Shown: piece by piece, positions 1 through 7,263 of the stretch | Layout: each line of letters opens with the position of its first letter | Numbering within the stretch: the stretch's first letter is position 1 | From: an uncultured Clostridia bacterium | GTDB lineage: Bacteria; Bacillota; Clostridia; Oscillospirales; CAG-272 | Direction: 5' to 3' | Length of the DNA stretch: 23,574 bases | Assembly: GCA_937898155.1 (NCBI GenBank) | Contig: CALEJO010000156.1 | Span: 1-23,574 of the forward strand | Made by a program: the position numbers and the translations under genes | Notes under the pieces: generated by a model | What the model was told of the DNA's origin: nothing | The model's input: the letters and a program-made list of their open reading frames with translations, nothing else | The model's database searches: none

Positions 1-545
1 TGATGGGCTCCGGCGGTCTGATCGTCATGGACGAGGACACCTGCATGGTCGATATGGCGAAATTCTTCCTCGAATTCACCGTGGACGAATCCTGCGGCAA
101 ATGCACGCCGTGCCGCGTGGGTATCAAGCGTCTGCTTGAAATCCTCGAAAAGATCACCGACGGCAAGGGAACGCTCGAAGACATCGACAAGCTCGAAGAG
201 CTTTGCGGCTATATCAAAGCCAACGCGCTCTGCGGTCTCGGTCAGACGGCTCCGAACCCTGTTCTCTCGACGCTCCGTTTCTTCCGCGACGAATACATCG
301 CGCACGTGGTGGACAAGAAGTGCCCCGCGGGCGTCTGCAAGAGCATGCTGAGCTTCGTGATCGACAAAGACAAGTGCATCGGTTGCGGACTCTGCGCAAA
401 GAACTGCCCGGCGAATACGATCCACAAGACCGATTATATCGCGCCCGGACACAAACTCCCGTCCTGTGAAATTGATCCTACCGGCTGCGTCAAGTGCGGC
501 GCCTGCATGGCGGGATGCAAATTCCACGCGATTTCCAAGCAGTAA
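1..545 (+). CDS. hydB: NADH-dependent [FeFe] hydrogenase, NuoF-like subunit (HydB), C-terminal part
   Basis: The 5' end lies outside the window; about 180 C-terminal residues are visible and the open frame enters from the left edge. Counting from the first in-window Met (base 3), residues 31-37 hold the CxxCxxC of a NuoF-type [4Fe-4S] domain, with a fourth cysteine at 77. The tail carries two ferredoxin-type [4Fe-4S] motifs (C125/128/131/135 and C162/165/168/172). This tail is typical of the flavin- and NADH-binding subunit of multimeric electron-bifurcating hydrogenases and is absent from ordinary complex I NuoF. The catalytic subunit follows 18 bp downstream, so the two are surely cotranscribed. 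In this family the subunit passes electrons between NAD(H), ferredoxin and the H2-producing subunit in the cytoplasm. The FMN and NADH domains cannot be checked here. A NuoF-like subunit of another NAD-linked complex is possible, but the neighbour makes hydrogenase much more likely. Confidence 0.9.
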   Translation, partial: MGSGGLIVMDEDTCMVDMAKFFLEFTVDESCGKCTPCRVGIKRLLEILEKITDGKGTLEDIDKLEELCGYIKANALCGLGQTAPNPVLSTLRFFRDEYIAHVVDKKCPAGVCKSMLSFVIDKDKCIGCGLCAKNCPANTIHKTDYIAPGHKLPSCEIDPTGCVKCGACMAGCKFHAISKQ

Positions 546-563
546 GAAAGGGGGACGACAAAA

Positions 564-2303
564 ATGGAAATGATCAATTGTAAAGTAAACGGCATCGCGG
601 TCAGCGTGCCGAAGGGCTCGACCATTCTCGAAGCGGCTCGCGTCGCGGGCGTCGAGATTCCGACCCTGTGCTATATGAAAGAAATCAACGAGATCGGCGC
701 TTGCCGTATCTGCGTTGTCGAAGCGACCGGCGCGAGAGGTCTCGTCACCGCGTGCGTCTATCCCGTGGCAGAAGGCATGGAGATTCAGACCAACACGCCC
801 AAGGTCCAGAAGGCAAGAAAGACGACGCTCGAACTCATGCTCTCCACGCATGACAAAAAGTGTCTCTCCTGCGTCCGTTCCGGCAACTGCGAATTGCAGG
901 CGCTCGCGAACGAATACGGTTGCGAAGACGGTGCGCTCGAGGGCTACAAGCCGCATTACGAGCTCGACACCAGCACCGCACACCTCGTCCGCGATAACAA
1001 CAAGTGCATCCTCTGCCGTCGTTGCGTCGCGGTTTGCAAAGAGCAGTATGTCTCCGTCATCGGCGCGAACGACCGCGGCATCGACACGAGCATCGGCACC
1101 GCGTTCAAGGTGGCGCTGAATGACGTTCCGTGTATCTCCTGCGGTCAGTGCATCGCGGTCTGCCCGACCGGCGCTCTGACGGAAAAAGACGACACCGATA
1201 AGGTTTGGGCGGCTCTCGCCGATCCGACCAAGCACGTCGTGGTGGAAACGGCTCCGTCCATCCGCGCGACGCTCGGCGAATGCTTCGATATGCCGATCGG
1301 CACGAACGTCGAGGGCAAAATGGTCGCGGCGCTCCGTCGCCTCGGCTTTGACAAGGTGTTCGACACCGACTTCTCCGCAGACCTCACGATCGTTGAAGAG
1401 GCGAACGAGCTGGTGCAGAGAATCCAGAACGGCGGCGTTCTCCCGATGATCACCTCCTGCTCGCCCGGTTGGGTGAAGTTCTGCGAGTATCTCTATCCGG
1501 AACTCCTGCCGCACCTTTCGACCTGCAAATCGCCTCAACAGATGGCGGGCGCGGTCATCAAGACCTACTACGCAAACAAGATGGGCATTGATCCCAAGGA
1601 TATCGTCGTCGTTTCCGTGATGCCTTGCACCGCGAAGAAATTCGAGATCGGCCGTCCCGATCAGAGCGCCGCAGGCGTTCCCGATGTGGACGTGGCGCTG
1701 ACGACGCGCGAGCTCGGCAGAATGATCAAACGCGCGGGTCTCAAATTCACCGAACTGCCGGATGAAGAATTTGACAGTCCGCTCGGCGACGACACCGGCG
1801 CGGCAGTCATCTTCGGCGCGACGGGCGGCGTGATGGAAGCGGCGCTCCGCACGGCAAACGACTGGTTGACCGGCAAGGACAACACCGACATCGAATTTAC
1901 CGCAGTCCGCGGCACTGCTTCGATCAAGGAAGCTGCTGTGGAAATCAACGGTATGACGATCAAGGTCGCGGTCGCCAGCAGCGGCAAAGCGGCGCACGAG
2001 ATCATGGAACAGATCAAGAACGGCAATCCGAACGGTTGGGCGTTCATCGAGATCATGGGATGCCCCGGCGGTTGCGTCAATGGCGGCGGTCAGCCGATCC
2101 AGCCGCAATACGTCCGTGACACGGTCGATCTGAAAGCCGTCCGTGCCAAGGCGCTCTACGATCAGGATAAGAGCATGACGCTCCGCAAGTCGCACGAATC
2201 TCCCGTTGTCAAGACGCTCTACAAAGAGTGGTATACCGACGGCTTCGGCGGACACAAGGCGCATCATGATCTGCACACCTCCTACGTTCCGAGAAAGAAA
2301 TAA
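564..2303 (+). CDS. hydA: [FeFe] hydrogenase catalytic subunit (HydA-type, NADH-linked)
   Basis: A 579-residue iron-sulfur enzyme that reversibly makes H2, here probably from NADH plus reduced ferredoxin with the NuoF-like partner upstream. Domains in order: a [2Fe-2S] ferredoxin (C36, C47, C50, C64); a His-Cys3 [4Fe-4S] site (H96, C100, C103, C109); two [4Fe-4S] sites (C148/151/154/158 and C190/193/196/200); then the H-cluster domain, with its three signatures TSCSPGW (C299), MPCTAKK (C354) and the GCPGGCVNGGGQP segment (C500, C504). All four H-cluster cysteines are present, so it should be active. The C-terminal small-subunit-like tail is intact. The start at 564 is supported by AAAGGGGG about 8 bases upstream. 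A strong terminator follows. Maturases HydE/F/G and the NuoE-like subunit are not in view. Confidence 0.97.
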   Translation: MEMINCKVNGIAVSVPKGSTILEAARVAGVEIPTLCYMKEINEIGACRICVVEATGARGLVTACVYPVAEGMEIQTNTPKVQKARKTTLELMLSTHDKKCLSCVRSGNCELQALANEYGCEDGALEGYKPHYELDTSTAHLVRDNNKCILCRRCVAVCKEQYVSVIGANDRGIDTSIGTAFKVALNDVPCISCGQCIAVCPTGALTEKDDTDKVWAALADPTKHVVVETAPSIRATLGECFDMPIGTNVEGKMVAALRRLGFDKVFDTDFSADLTIVEEANELVQRIQNGGVLPMITSCSPGWVKFCEYLYPELLPHLSTCKSPQQMAGAVIKTYYANKMGIDPKDIVVVSVMPCTAKKFEIGRPDQSAAGVPDVDVALTTRELGRMIKRAGLKFTELPDEEFDSPLGDDTGAAVIFGATGGVMEAALRTANDWLTGKDNTDIEFTAVRGTASIKEAAVEINGMTIKVAVASSGKAAHEIMEQIKNGNPNGWAFIEIMGCPGGCVNGGGQPIQPQYVRDTVDLKAVRAKALYDQDKSMTLRKSHESPVVKTLYKEWYTDGFGGHKAHHDLHTSYVPRKK

Positions 2304-2344
2304 TGCCGTTTGCCGCGTGAGGCAAATGGACTGACCGAAAACAA

Positions 2345-2375
2345 AACCTCCCGTGGAATTCTGCGGGAGGTTTTT
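2345..2375 (+). terminator. Intrinsic terminator after hydA
   Basis: A 7-bp GC-rich stem (CCTCCCG 2347-2353 with CGGGAGG 2364-2370), extended by AA/TT, a 10-nt loop and a T-run at 2371-2375. A smaller hairpin (TTTGCC 2309-2314 with GGCAAA 2321-2326) lies just before it. The T-run ends only 21 bases before the next start codon, so it may also act as an attenuator in the leader of the downstream gene. Confidence 0.85.
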
Positions 2376-2396
2376 CGGAAGAAAGGGAAACGAACG

Positions 2397-3518
2397 ATGA
2401 CAAATGCAGAAAAAATTTCGTGCGACGTTTTGTTTGGCACGACAGACGCGATTTACGAGGAGTCCATCCGGCAATTTCAGGGTTGCCCGACGATCGCTGT
2501 CACGAAGGGCGGACGCGTGTGGTGCGGTTGGTATGCCGGCGGTGTCCGCGAGCCGCATATGGATAACTACAATCTGCTTTTTTACAGCGACGACGATATG
2601 AAAACGATGAAGCGCGTCTGCGTGATTCCGAGCAGTAAGGAGCGCCTCATTCACGCGATCGACATTCAGCTTTGGATCGATCCGCGCGGGCGCTTGTGGG
2701 TATTTTGGGTGCAGAATAACGTCCTGCCGCGCACGGAGGAAAACGTCCGGCGCACCGATCTGCCGCGACCGCTGATCCCGACGTTCGAGAGCTTTCCGCG
2801 CATCGACGGCTTCATGTTCGTCGATTATTGGCATAGCGAATGGTGCATGGTCTGCGACGATCCCGACGCGGAAACGCCCGTGTTTTCCGAGCCGCGCTAT
2901 CTCGACCACGGCTTCACGCGATGCAAACCGCTCGCGCTCGCGGACGGCACGTGGCTGATGTTCAACTACGATCAGTTGACGACGAAATACGGATACAGCA
3001 TCTCGAAAGACGAAGGGAAGACGTGGACGCACCGTTATGGCGGGGAAAAGTGCCAGACTTATTTTGACGAGGGCATGGCATATCAGATGCGCGACGGTGC
3101 GGTGCGGATGCTCGCGCGATCGGCCGGCGGGAAAATCGCGGAGAGCATTTCGCGCGATAGCGGCGAGACCTTCACTGACGGCACGATGACGGATATCGTG
3201 CACGCGGATACGCGGCTATACGTCGCGCGAACGCCGAGCGGACGGATTCTGCTCGTGCGAAACGACGATCCGAAGCGCCGCACGAATCTGACCGTCTGCC
3301 TCTCGGAGGACGACGGCAAAACGTGGCGCTACGAAAAAACGATCGACCATCGCAATGACCTCTCCTATCCCGACGTGGACTTTTCGGGCGGAAATATCTA
3401 TCTGATTTACGACCGTGAGCGGATCGGCGCGAAGGAAATCCTGTTCGCCAAATTCACGGAGGACGATCTTCTCGATGAATCGAAAACGATCGACGTTCGT
3501 GTGATCAGTAAACCGTAA
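2397..3518 (+). CDS. Sialidase-superfamily (BNR/Asp-box) protein, probable exo-glycosidase
   Basis: A 373-residue protein with three Asp-box motifs (S-x-D-x-G-x-T-W/F) at about residues 201-210 (SISKDEGKTW), 250-259 (SISRDSGETF) and 302-310 (LSEDDGKTW), which mark six-bladed sialidase-type beta-propellers. It has no signal peptide or membrane segment, so it should act in the cytoplasm. The start at 2397 follows GAAAGGG; an in-frame extension back to 2310 would run through the terminator hairpin and is rejected. The family includes true sialidases and also propeller hydrolases acting on plant or host glycans, so the substrate cannot be named. The neighbouring uronate genes and the distant GH78 and GH29 genes suggest glycan use. 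No own promoter was found in the 93-bp gap. Fold assignment is fairly secure; catalytic activity is not. Confidence 0.75.
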   Translation: MTNAEKISCDVLFGTTDAIYEESIRQFQGCPTIAVTKGGRVWCGWYAGGVREPHMDNYNLLFYSDDDMKTMKRVCVIPSSKERLIHAIDIQLWIDPRGRLWVFWVQNNVLPRTEENVRRTDLPRPLIPTFESFPRIDGFMFVDYWHSEWCMVCDDPDAETPVFSEPRYLDHGFTRCKPLALADGTWLMFNYDQLTTKYGYSISKDEGKTWTHRYGGEKCQTYFDEGMAYQMRDGAVRMLARSAGGKIAESISRDSGETFTDGTMTDIVHADTRLYVARTPSGRILLVRNDDPKRRTNLTVCLSEDDGKTWRYEKTIDHRNDLSYPDVDFSGGNIYLIYDRERIGAKEILFAKFTEDDLLDESKTIDVRVISKP

Positions 3519-3536
3519 AAAACGAACAAAAAAGAA

Positions 3537-3576
3537 AAAATCCGCAGGGCGCTTGCTTTTTTGCTCTGCGGATTTT
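3537..3576. terminator. Bidirectional intrinsic terminator between convergent genes
   Basis: A 10-bp stem (3541-3550 with 3563-3572, one G-U pair on the + strand), flanked by an A-run on the left and TTTT on the right. It can end the sialidase-fold gene on + and eda on -. Confidence 0.85.
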
Positions 3577-3601
3577 GTTATGCTGCTGTATAAAATATTT
3601 A

Positions 3602-3621
3602 ATACATCTGAATAAAATTAT
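3602..3621. repeat. AT-rich 20-bp repeat, copy 1 (other copy 5881-5900)
   Basis: Matches 5881-5900 in direct orientation at 17 of 20 positions. This copy overlaps the stop codon of eda; the other lies just after uxaC, so the two flank the divergent eda-uxaC pair. A near-palindromic GTATAAAATATTTAATAC precedes it at 3588-3605, and a similar perfect palindrome overlaps copy 2. The meaning is unknown, and low-complexity chance is possible. Confidence 0.4.
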
Positions 3622-4247
3622 CTTTGCGCGGCGATCGCGAGCGCCTCGCGCGTCATGCGGTCGATCGTCTCAAAGTCGCCCGAACGGATCAGCGCGTCCT
3701 TGACGAAGAAGCTGCCGCCGCACGCCGTCACGCAGGGCAGGCGCAGATAGGAGAGCAGATTGTCGGCGCTGACGCCGCCGGTCGGCAGGAATTTCAGCGT
3801 GCGATAAGGTCCCGAAACCGCTTTCAGAAACGCGACGCCGCCGATCGCTTCGGCGGGGAAGAGCTTGACTGTGCCGAGCCCCATCTCCATCGCCTGTTCC
3901 ATTTCGCCGGGCGTCATGACGCCGGGGCAGATTTCGATGCCGCGGTCGATGCAATGACGGACGACGCGCGGATTGAAGCCGGGCGTGACGAGGAACGTCG
4001 CGCCTGCCGCGATCGCCGCGTCTGCCTGCGCGGTCGTCAGCACGGTGCCTGCGCCGATCAGCATATCGGGGAACGCGCGCCGGATCGCCGCGATGCTTTC
4101 CGCCGCCGCGTCCGTGCGGAACGTCACCTCCGCGATTGGAAGACCGGCATTTTTCAGCGTGTCCGCGAGCGGCACCGCCTTGGCGGCATCGTCGATTTTG
4201 ATAATGGGAAAGAGCCCATATTGGCTCAGAACTTCGGTTGCTTTCAT
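3618..4247 (-). CDS. eda: 2-keto-3-deoxy-6-phosphogluconate (KDPG/KHG) aldolase
   Basis: A 209-residue class I aldolase splitting KDPG into pyruvate and glyceraldehyde 3-phosphate, the last step of uronate catabolism in the cytoplasm. Family signatures are all present: E40 and R44 in AEVTFR, GAGTVL (65-70), TPGFNP (88-93), the Schiff-base lysine K128 in VKLFPAE, PTGG (155-158) and GGS near 177. The length is normal. The start at 4247 has CGGAGGA about 6 bases upstream. It is divergently transcribed from uxaC, whose product feeds the same pathway, and the two promoters overlap. The kinase KdgK and the reductase/dehydratase steps are not in the window. Confidence 0.95.
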   Translation of the reverse strand: MKATEVLSQYGLFPIIKIDDAAKAVPLADTLKNAGLPIAEVTFRTDAAAESIAAIRRAFPDMLIGAGTVLTTAQADAAIAAGATFLVTPGFNPRVVRHCIDRGIEICPGVMTPGEMEQAMEMGLGTVKLFPAEAIGGVAFLKAVSGPYRTLKFLPTGGVSADNLLSYLRLPCVTACGGSFFVKDALIRSGDFETIDRMTREALAIAAQR

Positions 4248-4288
4248 GATTTCCTCCGTATTGGGCGGTTTCTCCGGCGAAAAACGGG

Positions 4289-4301
4289 CGGGAAAACCGC
4301 A
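4289..4301. promoter_or_regulatory. 13-bp repeat in the eda leader, candidate operator
   Basis: CGGGAAAACCGCA, identical to 4391-4403 in the uxaC leader. Together with GCGGTTT at 4265-4271 it forms a 7-bp inverted repeat (AAACCGC 4294-4300). The site sits between the eda promoter and its start codon, where a repressor could block transcription. Confidence 0.45.
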
Positions 4302-4322
4302 CTTATAAAAATCTCTGCTCTA

Positions 4323-4351
4323 ATTATATAAGATTCTGTTGCATTTGTAAA
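4323..4351 (-). promoter_or_regulatory. Promoter of eda (sigma-A type)
   Basis: On the minus strand a TTTACA -35 (4351-4346), a 17-bp spacer and a perfect TATAAT -10 (4328-4323). Transcription would start near 4316, giving a leader of about 70 nt. Confidence 0.8.
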
Positions 4352-4367
4352 GGTTTTGGTATATAAT
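4339..4367 (+). promoter_or_regulatory. Promoter of uxaC (sigma-A type)
   Basis: TTGCAT -35 (4339-4344), 17-bp spacer and perfect TATAAT -10 (4362-4367). Its -35 box lies inside the spacer of the divergent eda promoter and vice versa, so two polymerases probably cannot bind at once. Confidence 0.8.
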
Positions 4368-4383
4368 TTATTTTAAGAAAGTT

Positions 4384-4403
4384 CGGTTTTCGGGAAAACC
4401 GCA
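4384..4403. promoter_or_regulatory. Palindrome plus 13-bp repeat in the uxaC leader, candidate operator
   Basis: A perfect 8-bp inverted repeat, CGGTTTTC (4384-4391) and GAAAACCG (4394-4401), separated by GG. Its right half lies within the 13-bp copy shared with 4289-4301. It is located between the -10 box and the ribosome binding site of uxaC. No regulator gene is in view; a LacI-, GntR- or IclR-type uronate regulator is a guess. Confidence 0.5.
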
Positions 4404-4420
4404 AACGAGGAGGGCATATC

Positions 4421-5869
4421 ATGAAATATTTTATGGATGAGAATTTTTTGCTCGAAAATGACGTTGCCGAGGTTTTGTATCACAATTACGCGGCGGAAAT
4501 GCCGATCATCGACTATCATTGCCACGTCAGCCCCAAAGAGATCGCCGAGGACAAAAAATACCGCAATATCACGGAAATCTGGCTCGGCGCCGATCATTAT
4601 AAATGGCGTGCAATGCGCTCCTGCGGCATCTCCGAGCGGTTGATCACGGGGGACGCCTCCGATTACGAAAAGTTCGAGGCGTTTGCTTCGGCGCTTCCGT
4701 CTCTGATCGGAAATCCGCTTTATCATTGGTCGCATCTCGAACTCAAACGCTATTTCGGCTATGACGGCGTGCTCTCTCCCGCGACGTGCGAGGAAGTGTG
4801 GAATCTCGCGAACGAGCGTCTCGCGTCGGACGATATGAGCGTTCGTTCGATCATCAAGCGCTCGAACGTGAAGCTCCTTTGCACGACGGACGATCCGACC
4901 GATTCGCTCGAATATCACGTGGCGCTCGCGCAGGATAAGACATTCGATGTCAGAGTCCTGCCCGCGTTCCGCCCCGATCGTGCGCTCGCCATTGAGAAGC
5001 CGGACTTCGCCGAGTATATCGCTAAGCTTTCCGACATGAGCGGCGTCGAGATCACGGGCTTTGCGGAGCTTTGCGAAGCGCTGGAACGTCGGATCGCGTT
5101 CTTTGACGCGCTCGGATGCCGCACGGCAGACCACGGGCTCGACGAACAGGTGACCTACGACGACAGCATCACGGCAGTCCAGCAGATCTCGATCGCCGAC
5201 GTCGCGCTCAAACGCACGCTGGCAGGGGAGAAGGTCAACGCCGAGATGATCGGTGTCTTCAAAAACGCGGCGATCCGCTTTTTGGCGCGCGAATATACCA
5301 AACGCGGCTGGGTGTTGCAGCTTCATATGGGCGCGCTCCGCTCGCCGAACACGGTCATGTTCAATAAACTCGGCGCGGACACGGGCTACGACGCGATCGG
5401 CGGCGTGCCGTGCGTCAGAGAGCTTGCCAAGCTGCTCAATACGCTGAATAGCGACAACGCGCTTCCGCGCACGATCCTCTATTCCTTGAATCCGAACGAT
5501 AACGCGGCGCTCGCGGTGCTGATCGGCAGTTTCCAGTATACGAGCGAGGAGTCCGAAGGACTTGCCAATATGCCGAAAATGCAGCATGGCAGCGCGTGGT
5601 GGTTCAACGACAACAAAAACGGCATGAAAGCCCAGCTCGAAAATCTTGCCAATCTTTCCGCGCTCGGCAAGTTCGTCGGGATGCTGACCGACTCGCGTAG
5701 CTTCCTCTCCTATACGCGTCACGAATATTTCCGCCGCGTGCTTTGCAGCGTGATCGGCGGGTATGTGGAAAGAGGAGAGTATCCGCTCGACATCGACGCG
5801 CTCGCGCAGATGGTGTGCGATATCTGCTATAACAATACCAAAGACTATTTTGGCTTCCGTATCGTTTAA
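4421..5869 (+). CDS. uxaC: Uronate (glucuronate/galacturonate) isomerase
   Basis: A 482-residue cytoplasmic enzyme of the amidohydrolase-like fold that converts D-glucuronate to D-fructuronate and D-galacturonate to D-tagaturonate. The metal-binding HxH is seen in IDYHCH (H33, H35). The family signatures CTTDDPTDSLEYH, VLPAFRPDR, LQLHMGALR and DTGYDAIGG follow in order, and FVGMLTDSRSFLSY sits near the C terminus. The length is close to the usual 465-475. The start at 4421 is preceded by GAGGAGG. It is the first uronate step and pairs with divergent eda. It has its own consensus promoter and a palindromic candidate operator in the leader. No terminator is visible before mrp 101 bp downstream. 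Confidence 0.96.
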   Translation: MKYFMDENFLLENDVAEVLYHNYAAEMPIIDYHCHVSPKEIAEDKKYRNITEIWLGADHYKWRAMRSCGISERLITGDASDYEKFEAFASALPSLIGNPLYHWSHLELKRYFGYDGVLSPATCEEVWNLANERLASDDMSVRSIIKRSNVKLLCTTDDPTDSLEYHVALAQDKTFDVRVLPAFRPDRALAIEKPDFAEYIAKLSDMSGVEITGFAELCEALERRIAFFDALGCRTADHGLDEQVTYDDSITAVQQISIADVALKRTLAGEKVNAEMIGVFKNAAIRFLAREYTKRGWVLQLHMGALRSPNTVMFNKLGADTGYDAIGGVPCVRELAKLLNTLNSDNALPRTILYSLNPNDNAALAVLIGSFQYTSEESEGLANMPKMQHGSAWWFNDNKNGMKAQLENLANLSALGKFVGMLTDSRSFLSYTRHEYFRRVLCSVIGGYVERGEYPLDIDALAQMVCDICYNNTKDYFGFRIV

Positions 5870-5880
5870 CGGAGCAAAAA

Positions 5881-5907
5881 ATACATCCGTATAAAATAAT
5901 TTATACG
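5881..5907. repeat. AT-rich repeat copy 2 with perfect palindrome
   Basis: Positions 5881-5900 match 3602-3621 at 17 of 20 bases. Overlapping it is a perfect 8-bp inverted repeat, CGTATAAA (5888-5895) and TTTATACG (5900-5907), with a 4-nt spacer. It lies in the uxaC-mrp gap and could be an operator for mrp or an end-of-gene structure. No convincing -35/-10 pair was found here. Confidence 0.4.
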
Positions 5908-5970
5908 ACTAAATAACACAAAAAATGACAGGCGGAGACATGGTTTCCGCAAGAAAGGACAAAAAAGATC

Positions 5971-6837
5971 ATGATGAACGAAGAACAAGAATTGCAACAG
6001 GAATGCACGCACGATTGCTCGACTTGCACGGCGGCGTGCGCCTCGAAAAAGAAAGAATCCATGTTTGAGGCAATCAATCCGATGAGCATGGTCGGCAAGG
6101 TGATCGGCGTTGTCAGCGGCAAAGGCGGCGTCGGCAAATCCATGGTGACGAGTCTCGCCGCGGTCGAGCTTGCGCGCCGCGGGCTGAATGTCGGCATTAT
6201 GGACGCGGACGTGACGGGCCCCTCGATCCCGAAGGCATTCGGGCTGGACGGGCTGTGCGAGGCGGCGCCGATGGGCGGTATTCTGCCACGCGAAACGAAG
6301 ACCGGCATCAAGGTGATGAGCGTGAATCTTCTGCTCGAAGACATTGCGTCTCCCGTAGTGTGGCGCGGCCCCGTGATCGCGGGCACCGTGAAGCAGTTCT
6401 GGACGGATGTGATCTGGGGAAACCTCGACTGCATGCTGATCGACTGTCCTCCCGGGACGGGCGACGTGCCGCTGACGGTGTTCCAGTCGATTCCGCTCGA
6501 CGGCATCATCATCGTGACGAGCCCGCAGGACCTCGTGTCCATGATCGTGACAAAAGCGGTCAATATGGCGAAAATGATGAACATTCCGATCGTCGGCATC
6601 GTGGAGAACATGAGCTATGCCGAGTGTCCGGACTGCGGAAAGCACATTCCCGTGTTCGGCGAGAGCAAGATCGACGAGGTGGCAAAATCGTTTGATCTGC
6701 CCGTGATCGAGAAACTCCCGATCCGGCCGAAGCTCGCCGCGGCGTGTGACGCGGGCACGATCGAGCTTTGTGAAAACGAGATCGCGGCGAAGATCGCGGA
6801 CGCGATCGAAGCACAGCCGCAGCGCGTGATCGAATGA
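5971..6837 (+). CDS. mrp: Mrp/NBP35 (ApbC) family P-loop ATPase, iron-sulfur cluster carrier
   Basis: A 288-residue soluble ATPase that in this family binds and hands over [4Fe-4S] clusters to apo-proteins. The deviant Walker A GKGGVGKS lies at residues 50-57. MDADVTGPSIPKAFG and DCPPGTGD follow, and the cluster-binding CPDC motif is in SYAECPDCGKHIPVFG. The N terminus carries an extra cysteine motif (C12, C16, C19, C23), as in many clostridial Mrp proteins and eukaryotic Nbp35. Start 5971 (or Met 5974) follows AAAGGA. The stop overlaps the next start as ATGA, indicating translational coupling. Client proteins could include the iron-sulfur-rich hydrogenase at the left of the window (inference). 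Confidence 0.93.
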   Translation: MMNEEQELQQECTHDCSTCTAACASKKKESMFEAINPMSMVGKVIGVVSGKGGVGKSMVTSLAAVELARRGLNVGIMDADVTGPSIPKAFGLDGLCEAAPMGGILPRETKTGIKVMSVNLLLEDIASPVVWRGPVIAGTVKQFWTDVIWGNLDCMLIDCPPGTGDVPLTVFQSIPLDGIIIVTSPQDLVSMIVTKAVNMAKMMNIPIVGIVENMSYAECPDCGKHIPVFGESKIDEVAKSFDLPVIEKLPIRPKLAAACDAGTIELCENEIAAKIADAIEAQPQRVIE

Positions 6838-7262
6838 GCGGCAAAAAGCGCGTTTTATTTGTCTGTTCCGCGAACACCTGCCGCAGTCCGGCGGCGGAGG
6901 CGATCCTCCGCGAATACGGCTCGGACCGCTATGACGTCGGCTCGGCGGGGCTGTTCGCAAGAGAAGGCGACACGATGATGGACCGCGTGGCGTCGGCGCT
7001 TGCCGACCTGTTCGGTCATCCCGTTGCGTCGGGAGACTACCTTTCCAAGCGCCTGAACGGCGAAATGATGATTTTTTATGACGAGATCGTCGCGGTCTCG
7101 GAGGGCTATGCCTCGATGATCCGCGCCGTGTTTCCCGAATGTGCGGAAAAGGTGACGGCGTTCGAGGAGGGCATCTCCGATTTCTCGATGCTTTCGGACG
7201 ATGCGCTCGCGGCGGCGGTCGCACGCTTGCGCGGACAGATCGCGGCGCGATTCGGAGTATAA
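6834..7262 (+). CDS. Low-molecular-weight phosphatase family, YwlE-like (possible protein-arginine phosphatase)
   Basis: A 142-residue protein with the CX5R phosphatase loop at residues 11-18 (CSANTCRS) and the following PAAEA, as in the low-molecular-weight tyrosine phosphatase family. C11 is the nucleophile and R17 binds phosphate. Four residues after the catalytic cysteine there is Thr (T15), which in B. subtilis YwlE marks phosphoarginine specificity; tyrosine phosphatases usually have Ile there. Departures from the family: Ala replaces Gly in the loop (SAN for xGN), and the usual general-acid Asp-Pro appears as ISDF (Asp-Phe) near residue 118. It overlaps mrp by 4 bp (ATGA) and is followed after 1 bp by rimI, so it is in the mrp-rimI-tsaD operon. 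No McsB-type arginine kinase is in the window, so the substrate is inferred. Confidence 0.85.
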   Translation: MSGKKRVLFVCSANTCRSPAAEAILREYGSDRYDVGSAGLFAREGDTMMDRVASALADLFGHPVASGDYLSKRLNGEMMIFYDEIVAVSEGYASMIRAVFPECAEKVTAFEEGISDFSMLSDDALAAAVARLRGQIAARFGV

Positions 7263-7263
7263 A

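Noticed and set aside
4373..5722. Open frame of 449 codons opposite uxaC
   Set aside because: Antisense to a full-length uronate isomerase; Arg-rich composition.
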